The translations under genes were made by a program, and so were the position numbers. Source: an uncultured Verrucomicrobiota bacterium (GTDB lineage Bacteria > Verrucomicrobiota > Verrucomicrobiae > Opitutales > Opitutaceae). From it: a stretch of DNA of 5,849 bases. Location: the NCBI GenBank assembly GCA_946481225.1, contig CAMLNJ010000222.1, forward strand, positions 1 to 5,849, read 5' to 3'. Below the pieces are notes generated by a model, which saw only the letters and a list, made by a program, of their open reading frames with translations, was not told the DNA's origin and did no database searches. The first letter of the stretch is position 1, and each line of letters opens with the position of its first letter. Positions 1-5,092 of this stretch are shown here, piece by piece.

Positions 1-3
1 AGC

Positions 4-22
4 CACGGCCGTGTCGGCCGTG
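4..22. repeat. Perfect 8-bp inverted repeat with 3-nt loop
   Basis: CACGGCCG (4-11) and CGGCCGTG (15-22) are perfectly complementary around a TGT loop. No T-run follows on either strand within the window, so it is not a typical intrinsic terminator. It could be a regulatory hairpin, part of an attenuated or factor-assisted terminator, or simply a palindromic piece of a neighbouring gene. Its core is the reverse complement of the core of the hairpin at 41-55. Confidence 0.5.
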
Positions 23-40
23 CCCTCGACAATCGGAACG

Positions 41-55
41 CGCCCGACACGGGCG
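41..55. terminator. Candidate hairpin terminator 3' of menE
   Basis: CGCCCG (41-46) and CGGGCG (50-55) pair perfectly around an ACA loop. On the plus strand the stem is followed by TTT (56-58), which would suit termination of a gene entering from the left. On the minus strand, the direction of menE, the stem is followed by CGTTCC, a poor U-tract. It lies 23 bp beyond the menE stop, a normal distance for a 3' terminator. The hairpin is certain; its role as a terminator is a guess. Confidence 0.35.
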
Positions 56-78
56 TTTCGATAGCTCGATAACCGCGC

Positions 79-1242
79 TCAAGCCCCGCCCGCCCGCGCT
101 GCCAAGTCCGCAAGGATCGCGCGGTTGACCTTCCCGCGCGCGTCGCGCGGCCAGCGATCCGCCGGAAGCGCCACGTAACGCTTCGGACGTTTCGCCGGCC
201 CGAGGTGCGCCGCAAGTCCCTCGCGCAACCTCGCCTCCAGACTCGCCGCGCCTGGATAAAGCGCCACGACCTCGCTTCCCCACTCGGCATGCGGCACGCC
301 CACCACCGCCACGTCGGCCAGCGCCGCCCCGCCCGCCGCGCGCAAGGCGGCCTCCACCTCGGCGGGATTCACCTTTTCCCCTCCGCTGATGATCAACGCA
401 TCCGCCCGCCCCCTCACCCGCAATCGGCCCTCCGCGTCCACCTCGCCCAAGTCGTCGGTCCGCCACGGGCCCGCCGCGCGAGTCTCCGGCCAGTATCCGA
501 AAAACAACGACTCCGCATCGATCACGATCCGCCCCTCGCCATCCGTCCCGATTCGCGCGTGCGGCAAGGCCCGGCCGCTCGAATCGTCTCCGGCTGAAAA
601 CTCCTCCGGCCGCTGCGCCGCCACGAGCGCCGCCGTCTCGGTCATGCCATAGGAAAACGCCAGAGGCAGTCGCTCCTCCCGGGCCCGCGCCAACAGCTCC
701 GGCCAGGCCGGCCCGCCGCCGATCAATACCGCGCGAAATCCCCGCAGCCACTCCACGGCCGCGGGGTCGTTCAACAACCGCGCGAGCTGCGTCGGCACGA
801 GCGAAAGAAACTCCGCCGCGCTCCCGCTCGGCTCCGGACGCTCGCCGCGCTCCACGCGTTTCCAATCCCACGCACGATACGCTCCGCCCGTGAAGCGACA
901 CCGCGCCCACGCCATCAGCCCGCTCACATGCCACGCGGGCAGCAGCCCCACCGCATCCACCCGTTTCATGCCGAAATGCGCGCAAAAACCGGCCACGGCC
1001 GCTCCGAGCGTGCGCTCGTCGTGTCGCGCCAGCTTCATCGCGCCGGACGAGCCCCCCGTCGGAATGCACAGCCATCCTCGCGCGCCGTCCCACCCCGCCG
1101 GACGCCGCCCCGCGAGCACCGCCCACTGCGCCCGTTCCCGTTCGCCCCAATGCGGATCGACCAGAAAACACGCCCCCTCGCGCTCGACCAAGGCCGCGCC
1201 GGCGAATTCGCGCAGCCCCTCGATCAGCTCAGCGCGTTCCAC
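79..1242 (-). CDS. menE: o-succinylbenzoate-CoA ligase MenE, short form
   Basis: This is an acyl-CoA synthetase of the ANL superfamily, predicted to activate o-succinylbenzoate with ATP and load it onto CoA (EC 6.2.1.26) in cytoplasmic menaquinone synthesis. The 387-residue product shows the ordered ANL motifs: phosphate-binding loop PTGGSSGAMK (61-70), LPAWHVSGL (101-109), adenine-binding SYGMTET (197-203), WRTDDLG (260-266) with the ribose-binding Asp, hinge and C-domain start ISGGEKVNP (285-293), and the C-terminal catalytic lysine in GKVNR (K371). The start chosen is the GTG at 1242-1240, because GGAGG lies 4 nt upstream. The open frame continues far upstream, but only as a shadow of menC. 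menE overlaps the menC stop by 19 bp, so translation is probably coupled. The phosphate-binding loop begins at residue 61, much earlier than in the 450-490-residue enterobacterial or Bacillus enzymes, so part of the N-terminal subdomain is missing. Shorter MenE proteins are known in some phyla. The MenE assignment among ANL enzymes rests largely on the menC neighbour. Confidence 0.9.
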   Translation of the reverse strand: MERAELIEGLREFAGAALVEREGACFLVDPHWGERERAQWAVLAGRRPAGWDGARGWLCIPTGGSSGAMKLARHDERTLGAAVAGFCAHFGMKRVDAVGLLPAWHVSGLMAWARCRFTGGAYRAWDWKRVERGERPEPSGSAAEFLSLVPTQLARLLNDPAAVEWLRGFRAVLIGGGPAWPELLARAREERLPLAFSYGMTETAALVAAQRPEEFSAGDDSSGRALPHARIGTDGEGRIVIDAESLFFGYWPETRAAGPWRTDDLGEVDAEGRLRVRGRADALIISGGEKVNPAEVEAALRAAGGAALADVAVVGVPHAEWGSEVVALYPGAASLEARLREGLAAHLGPAKRPKRYVALPADRWPRDARGKVNRAILADLAARAGGA

Positions 1243-2306
1243 AAGGCCTCCGCGTTGATCCGTTCCACGTCCTCGCGCCGCACGAAAGCGCCCGCCAACG
1301 GCGCATTCGCCGGGCTCGCTTCTTGAAACAAGGGCCATACGCCAAAACCCAGCGCACGCCGCGTCGCCGGATCGCCCCCCGTCGACTCCGCCCAAGCGAA
1401 CGCCAATCGCAACGCCGCCCGCGCCCCGACCGCCGTCTCCAGCGCGGAGCCGAAAACCACGTCCGCCCGCGCCTTCGCCAGACGCGCCAGCACCGGCTCC
1501 GGTTCGCCCAGCAGCGCCGGCTTGAGCACCCACACGCCGCGCCACTCGGCCGCCAGCCAGCGCTCCACCTCGCGCGCCGAGTTCACCGACTCGTCCAGCG
1601 CGAGCTTCACCGGATAATCCTCGGCCAGCCCGCGCAACAGGTCGTCCGCCCCTCGCGTTTCCGGCGAAATCGGCTGCTCCACGTATTCGACCGGCCGCTC
1701 CGCCGCGCGGGCCAGCCAGCGCTCCGCGGTGCGACGATCCCAGCCGCCATTCGCGTCCAGCCGAAGCCGCGCGCCGCCGGGCAGCCGGCCAAGCAGATCG
1801 TCGAGGATCGCCCACTCGTCCGGCGCCGGCAACACGCCGACCTTCCATTTGAACACGCGAAACCCGAGTTCCAGCCGCGTGTCCACCGCATCCAGCGCCG
1901 CCCGCCCCGCCGGCAAAAGCCCCGCCACCGGGAGAAACTTCACCCGCCCGCCCTCGCCCCCCGCGTCCGTCGCTCGGCTCCCCGCTCCCTGCTCCCCGCT
2001 CCCTGCTCCCAGCGCCGCCGCGAGCCCCGCGCGCACGCTCGCGCACTCCGCCGGCACACGAACGAGCGCGTCGGCCAGGTGTTCCGCCCGCCCCTCCAGT
2101 CCGGCCAATGCCGCCGCCGACTCGGCCACCGTCTCGGTGCCAAACCACGGAACCGGCGCCGCCTCTCCCCAGCCCACCATCGGGCGGCCCTCGATTTCCC
2201 GCTCGGCGCGGATCAGGAACCCTTCGCGCTCCGCCCAAGGCCCGTGCGCCGTCCTCACCGTCTGGCGAAACGGCAGCCGATACGCGCGATGCTGGAGCTT
2301 CCACAT
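1224..2306 (-). CDS. menC: o-succinylbenzoate synthase MenC
   Basis: This is an enolase-superfamily enzyme predicted to dehydrate SHCHC to o-succinylbenzoate (EC 4.2.1.113), the step before MenE. The 360-residue product has an N-terminal capping domain (about 1-100) and a TIM-barrel domain from about 122. All catalytic positions are visible: the KxK pair in FKWKVG (K153, K155); metal ligands D184 in RLDANGGW, E210 in EYVEQP and D238 in LDES; the second catalytic lysine K262 in VLKP; and the FGSALET loop (285-291). The ATG at 2306-2304 is chosen because MWKLQHRAYRLPF begins the conserved first strand. An in-frame ATG 81 bp upstream would only add an arginine-rich, non-family extension. No clear Shine-Dalgarno precedes it. 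Residues 101-120 form a Gly/Ala/Ser/Glu-rich insert encoded partly by a heptanucleotide repeat, at the cap/barrel junction. The related activities of this family (dipeptide epimerase, N-acylamino-acid racemase) are less likely given the adjacent menE. Confidence 0.93.
   Translation of the reverse strand: MWKLQHRAYRLPFRQTVRTAHGPWAEREGFLIRAEREIEGRPMVGWGEAAPVPWFGTETVAESAAALAGLEGRAEHLADALVRVPAECASVRAGLAAALGAGSGEQGAGSRATDAGGEGGRVKFLPVAGLLPAGRAALDAVDTRLELGFRVFKWKVGVLPAPDEWAILDDLLGRLPGGARLRLDANGGWDRRTAERWLARAAERPVEYVEQPISPETRGADDLLRGLAEDYPVKLALDESVNSAREVERWLAAEWRGVWVLKPALLGEPEPVLARLAKARADVVFGSALETAVGARAALRLAFAWAESTGGDPATRRALGFGVWPLFQEASPANAPLAGAFVRREDVERINAEALWNALS
1247..1251 (-). promoter_or_regulatory. 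Shine-Dalgarno deciding the menE GTG start
   Basis: On the minus strand GGAGG is followed by CCTT and then the GTG at 1242-1240. It lies inside the 3' end of menC and fixes the menE start, since the upstream open frame offers no other family-consistent start. The 4-nt spacer is short, but the same arrangement occurs at the other overlapping gene at 4095. Confidence 0.7.
1977..2010 (-). repeat. Heptanucleotide tandem repeat inside menC
   Basis: Read on the minus strand from 2010 to 1977, the sequence is four full copies of GGGAGCR plus a fifth copy lacking its last base, with R alternating A, G, A, G. It can equally be read as two and a half copies of a 14-bp unit. It lies within the menC coding region and encodes a Gly/Ala/Ser/Glu/Gln segment at about residues 101-111, where the capping domain meets the barrel. 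Neither 7 nor 14 is a multiple of three, so the same DNA motif is read in successive frames and the peptide is not itself a simple repeat. Confidence 0.9.
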
Positions 2307-2432
2307 GTCCGCCAAAGAGGCGGCGGCGCCGCTTTCCGTCAATCGTCGCCGCGGACGGCGGCCCCGCCGAAAACCGCGGCCGGCCATTTACAGCCGCGTC
2401 TCCATGCCCACGGTTTCGCCAGCCTTTCTCCC
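2307..2432. promoter_or_regulatory. Divergent spacer between menC and the hydrolase gene
   Basis: These 126 bp separate two divergently transcribed genes, so promoters for both directions should lie here or just inside the genes. I see no convincing -35/-10 pair on either strand. The region is GC-rich, contains short palindromes such as GGCCGGCC (2381-2388), and lacks a Shine-Dalgarno at either end. The role is inferred from gene orientation only. Confidence 0.4.
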
Positions 2433-3113
2433 ATGAAAATCACCTACCACGGCCACTCCTGCTTTCTCGTCGAAACCGCCGGCGCCCGCCTGGTCATCGA
2501 CCCCTTCCTCACCGGCAACTCGCAGGCCAGGATCCTCGCGGCCGACGTGAAATGCGACTTCGTGCTGCTCTCCCACGGACACGAGGACCACACCGGCGAC
2601 GCGCTCGATATCGCCAAGGCCAACGACGCCACCATCGTTGCCAACTACGAGATCGCCGAATACTACGCCGCCAAAGGCGCCCAAGCCCACGGCATGAATC
2701 CCGGCGGCGCGCACAAATTTCCCTTCGGCCGGGTCAAGCTGACGATCGCGCACCACACCTCGTCGCTCAACGCCGGGCTCAACCCCATCTACATGGGCGT
2801 GCCCTGCGGCATCCTCGTCGAAGCCGACGGCAAACGCCTCTATCACGCGGGCGACACCGCGCTCTTCCTGGACATGCAGCTCATCGCGAAAGGCGGCCTC
2901 GACGCCGCCCTGCTCCCCATCGGCGACAACTTCACCATGGGCCCCGAGGACGCGCTCGACGCGCTCGATCTCCTCAAGCCCCGCCTCGCCGTGCCCATGC
3001 ACTACAACACCTGGCCGCCCATCGCGCAGGACCCCGACGCCTTCGCCACGGCCGCAGGAAAACGCGGCCATCGCGTGCAGGCCCTGCGTCCGGGCGACAG
3101 CCTGGTGGTCTGA
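2433..3113 (+). CDS. UPF0173-type metal-dependent hydrolase (metallo-beta-lactamase fold)
   Basis: This is a cytoplasmic metallo-beta-lactamase-fold protein of 226 residues, matching the usual length of the UPF0173/YtkL-like family; its substrate is unknown. The N-terminus MKITYHGHSCF is typical of the family. The metal-binding motif HGHEDH (H48, H50, D52, H53) follows LLS. Other likely ligand positions are the histidines of IAHHTSS (H107, H108), YHAGDT (H138, D141) and the C-terminal PMHYNTWPPI (H190). All are present, so the enzyme should be active. The frame stays open upstream, but that extension is arginine/proline-rich shadow sequence of menC, so the ATG at 2433 is the start. The bases before it are pyrimidine-rich with no Shine-Dalgarno. 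It is divergent from menC and is followed by a 118-bp gap, so it may be monocistronic. It has no signal peptide. Confidence 0.92.
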   Translation: MKITYHGHSCFLVETAGARLVIDPFLTGNSQARILAADVKCDFVLLSHGHEDHTGDALDIAKANDATIVANYEIAEYYAAKGAQAHGMNPGGAHKFPFGRVKLTIAHHTSSLNAGLNPIYMGVPCGILVEADGKRLYHAGDTALFLDMQLIAKGGLDAALLPIGDNFTMGPEDALDALDLLKPRLAVPMHYNTWPPIAQDPDAFATAAGKRGHRVQALRPGDSLVV

Positions 3114-3231
3114 TCGCGGAAGGCCCGACGCGCCCTCGCAACGGCGGGGAATCCAGCACTCGCTCCAATCTTACTCTAAGATAGGACGCGGCTTGCAGAG
3201 TTGGCGGCAACCGGCTGACTGCCACCACCCC
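3114..3231 (+). other. Spacer upstream of the anchored paralog pair
   Basis: These 118 bp contain no gene and no clear terminator for the hydrolase. The middle (about 3165-3183) is the least GC-rich part and holds TAAGAT at 3177-3182, a 4-of-6 match to a -10 box, but no acceptable -35 element lies 16-18 bp upstream of it. A promoter for the following pair is plausible here but not demonstrated. Confidence 0.3.
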
Positions 3232-4098
3232 ATGCCCTCGCTCCGCCCCGCCCTGTGCTTCGTGTTTGGCGCCGGTCTCGGCGCATGCGGCTGGCTCCTG
3301 CTTGGAGCCGCGTCCAAGCCGGCATCCGCCGCCGTCCCCGCGCAGCCCGACGCCGGAGACCAAGTCCCGCCCGCCAATCACGCCGCGCTCGCGCAGACGG
3401 ACGCAGCCTCCGCCGAGAGCAAAGGCGGTTCGGCATCCGCGGTGTCGCCCGCCAAACCCGATCAGCGGCTTCACCTCTGGGAAGCGCTCGCGCTCCGCGG
3501 CGGCGCGACCGGCAACCTCGGCAAATGGGTCATGCCGCCCGGACTGACCAAAGCCTACAAGTTTCTCGCCGCCGATCCCGACGCTCCGCTCAACCCGGAG
3601 TTCGCCGCGTTTTTCGACCTCTCCGCCGAGGAACAGGCGCGCGTGCAAACGCTCCTGCGCGACACCCTCCTGCAGCAGCGCGAAATGGACCGCGCGCATA
3701 TCCGGCCCCACGAATCCAAATTCCGCATAAAACAGGCGATCGAGATTCCCGGTTACTCGGCCGATTCCGCGATCCTGCGCCAAACCTACGAAGCCGGCAT
3801 GCGCTCCGTGCTCGGGGAAGCGCGTTATCAGGTTTATCGCGATTGGGCCGGAGACTCGTTCAAGAACGAGTTTCCCGGCCTCGCCGGCATGACCCGCGAA
3901 TACCATTTCATTCCGTCAGACGACGACTCGCCGATGCAGTTGGTCTTCGCCTCTCGTCCGGAAGGCGCCCCCTGGACCGGCATGCATTCCACCTTCGCGC
4001 TCACCGACCTGAAAAAGGCCGAGGCGGACAGCGGGCTGCCCCTCTCGCGCTACTTCGACCCGAGGCCCAAGGCCGCCGCCGGGAAGGAGGCCCCGTGA
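3232..4098 (+). CDS. N-terminally anchored protein of unknown function, first paralog
   Basis: I do not recognise a named family. The 288-residue product begins with a hydrophobic segment (about 7-27) followed by ASA-A at 31-34, so it is either a secreted protein cleaved near residue 33 or a single-pass anchored one. LGAC at 16-19 resembles a lipobox, but the hydrophobic stretch continues past the cysteine, which argues against lipidation. A low-complexity Ala/Pro/Ser/Gln linker (about 30-78) leads to a folded domain from about 80. Landmarks are PLNPEFAAFFDL (119-130) followed by EEQAR, LGEARYQVYRDWA (194-206) and SGLPLSRYF (267-275). All three recur colinearly in the downstream gene. FDLSAEEQARVQ recalls the LTxxQ-type segments of periplasmic Spy/CpxP-like proteins, but this is too weak for an assignment. 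The ATG at 3232 is preferred over a TTG 39 bp upstream because it places the signal segment at the N-terminus. No Shine-Dalgarno is visible. Confidence 0.8.
   Translation: MPSLRPALCFVFGAGLGACGWLLLGAASKPASAAVPAQPDAGDQVPPANHAALAQTDAASAESKGGSASAVSPAKPDQRLHLWEALALRGGATGNLGKWVMPPGLTKAYKFLAADPDAPLNPEFAAFFDLSAEEQARVQTLLRDTLLQQREMDRAHIRPHESKFRIKQAIEIPGYSADSAILRQTYEAGMRSVLGEARYQVYRDWAGDSFKNEFPGLAGMTREYHFIPSDDDSPMQLVFASRPEGAPWTGMHSTFALTDLKKAEADSGLPLSRYFDPRPKAAAGKEAP
4084..4090 (+). promoter_or_regulatory. Shine-Dalgarno for the second paralog
   Basis: AAGGAGG lies inside the last codons of the upstream gene and is followed by CCCC and the GTG at 4095-4097. It is the strongest ribosome binding site in the window and fixes the start of the second paralog, whose open frame otherwise extends far upstream as shadow sequence. 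Confidence 0.85.
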
Positions 4099-4994
4099 GC
4101 CGCGCCCTTCGATACGATTTGCTTGCCGGCGGCCTCGGCCTCCTCGCCGGAATCGGCGCGGCCGTCGCCTGGTCCGCCCTAGGGCAGGCCGGCCCGCCTG
4201 CTCCTGAGCGCATCCCGCCGCCTGCCGTCGCCGCACTCATGGCGGAGCGGCTCACGCGTTCCGTCGATCCCGCCCCCGCCACGCCGACGCCACCGGACCG
4301 GCTTGCCGCGCTGCTCGCCGCCGGCCGCGACGAACGCCCTTTCTGGCAAACGCTCGCCGCCGTCTCCGTCCCGGGCGACAAAGCCGACGCATGGCTTAAA
4401 CTCCCCGTGCTGCGCGCCAAGGGGCCGCCCAAGCCGGCCAACCCGCTGAACCCCGAGTTCGCGGAATTTTTCGGCCTGAACGAGGCGGAGCAGGCGCGAA
4501 TCGTCGCCGAACTCGACGCCGTGATCGCGCAGCAGGCCGAACTCGACTTTCAAGCCGCCCAATCGATCCCGATTCTCGCGTCGGACGGTTTTCTCGCCCA
4601 ATATGAGCTCGCCCTCCGCGTCGCGCCCTACCCGGAGGCCGGCGCCGCCCTGCACGACCGGCTGCGCGCTTCGCTCGCGGCGACGCTCGGCCCGGATCGC
4701 ATGGCCGTCTACGAAAACTGGGCGTCGACCTCGCTGCTCGCCGATTGGCAGGGGCTGGGCCTTTCCGAACGCACCATCCATATCAAGCGGCAAAACCCCG
4801 GCACGCCTTACGAAATGTGGGACATCAACTACGAGGCAAAGGCCTCCGACGGAAGCCGCCAGCAGTTCAACAGCATGGGCAACACGCTCGCCGACGCGGA
4901 CCAGCGGGCCGGTTTCCCGATCAGCCGCTGGATCAAGGACCATCCGCCGGCCGGCCCCGCCCACGCGCGGAAATCATCGACAGCGGCCAAATGA
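4095..4994 (+). CDS. N-terminally anchored protein of unknown function, second paralog
   Basis: This 299-residue product is a diverged copy of the preceding gene. It starts at a GTG overlapping the upstream stop (GTGA) behind a strong Shine-Dalgarno, so the two are almost certainly cotranscribed and translationally coupled. A Gly/Ala/Leu-rich hydrophobic segment (about 9-29) serves as membrane anchor or signal sequence, followed by a Pro/Ala-rich linker (about 31-68) and a domain that aligns with the first paralog: PLNPEFAEFFGL (117-128) plus AEQAR (131-135), LGPDRMAVYENWA (198-210) and AGFPISRWI (272-280). About half of the residues from 117 to 152 are identical to the matching segment of its neighbour; the rest is much more diverged. 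The domain is predicted to lie outside the cytoplasm. No catalytic motif is recognisable, and the function is unknown. Its stop lies just before a convergent terminator. Confidence 0.82.
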   Translation: MSRALRYDLLAGGLGLLAGIGAAVAWSALGQAGPPAPERIPPPAVAALMAERLTRSVDPAPATPTPPDRLAALLAAGRDERPFWQTLAAVSVPGDKADAWLKLPVLRAKGPPKPANPLNPEFAEFFGLNEAEQARIVAELDAVIAQQAELDFQAAQSIPILASDGFLAQYELALRVAPYPEAGAALHDRLRASLAATLGPDRMAVYENWASTSLLADWQGLGLSERTIHIKRQNPGTPYEMWDINYEAKASDGSRQQFNSMGNTLADADQRAGFPISRWIKDHPPAGPAHARKSSTAAK

Positions 4995-5026
4995 AAACGA
5001 AAAGGCCTCGCCTGACGGCGAGGCCT
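4994..5026 (-). terminator. Intrinsic terminator of the aminotransferase gene
   Basis: AGGCCTCGCC (5003-5012) and GGCGAGGCCT (5017-5026) form a perfect 10-bp stem with a 4-nt loop. On the minus strand the stem runs directly into TTTTCGTTTTC, a good U-tract, so it terminates transcription of the aminotransferase gene, whose stop is 66 bp upstream. On the plus strand the stem follows 8 bp after the stop of the second paralog but has only GAGTCGTTC downstream, so it would be a weaker terminator in that direction. The T-tail overlaps the last bases of the plus-strand gene. Confidence 0.85.
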
Positions 5027-5055
5027 GAGTCGTTCAGAACGTAACCGGCGCCCGA

Positions 5056-5077
5056 CGCGCGCGGAAAAATGCGCGCG
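5056..5077. repeat. 7-bp inverted repeat in the aminotransferase 3' untranslated region
   Basis: CGCGCGC (5056-5062) and GCGCGCG (5071-5077) pair perfectly around an 8-nt A/T-rich loop. It lies between the aminotransferase stop and its terminator. It has no T-run on either side, so it is probably an accessory stem, for example one protecting the mRNA 3' end, or chance in a GC-rich region. Confidence 0.4.
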
Positions 5078-5092
5078 GACAAGGGCGGCGGC

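Larger units (their letters stand above)
1..78. other. Left-edge stretch beyond the menE stop, no gene assigned
   Basis: This stretch lies 3' of menE. Several frames stay open across it on both strands, including a plus-strand frame that ends at a TAA at 70-72 and a minus-strand frame running off the left edge, but it is too short and GC-rich to say whether any is the end or beginning of a neighbouring gene. The clear content is two compact inverted repeats, listed separately. Confidence 0.4.

Noticed and set aside
79..2304. A 741-codon minus-strand open frame that looks like one long protein
   Set aside because: Only its last 387 codons are MenE. The first part is an Arg/Gly/Ala-rich shadow of menC in another frame, without any domain.
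2316..2350. TTGACG on the minus strand upstream of menC as a -35 box
   Set aside because: At 17-bp spacing the -10 would be TTTGGC, unlike TATAAT, and would fall within a few bases of the start codon.
1323..3113. A 596-codon plus-strand open frame covering menC antisense and the hydrolase
   Set aside because: The upstream part is Arg/Pro-rich antisense sequence of menC. The protein family begins at the ATG at 2433.
3250..3290. LGAC at residues 16-19 of the first paralog as a lipobox
   Set aside because: The hydrophobic core continues well past the cysteine and an ASA-A type cleavage site follows. The paralog has no cysteine at the matching place.
2974..3906. A 310-codon minus-strand open frame antisense to the hydrolase and the first paralog
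   Set aside because: Composition is Gly/Arg-rich, no family motif is seen, and the opposite strand encodes clear proteins. It is a typical high-GC shadow, as is 2388-3071 on the same strand.
4179..4964. A 261-codon minus-strand open frame antisense to the second paralog
   Set aside because: It has no recognisable motif and no ribosome site. The plus strand encodes a protein with a detectable paralog, which the antisense frame does not explain.
3255..4994. A 579-codon plus-strand open frame suggesting a single fused protein
   Set aside because: The first half is the first paralog read out of frame. The real start is the GTG at 4095 with its Shine-Dalgarno.
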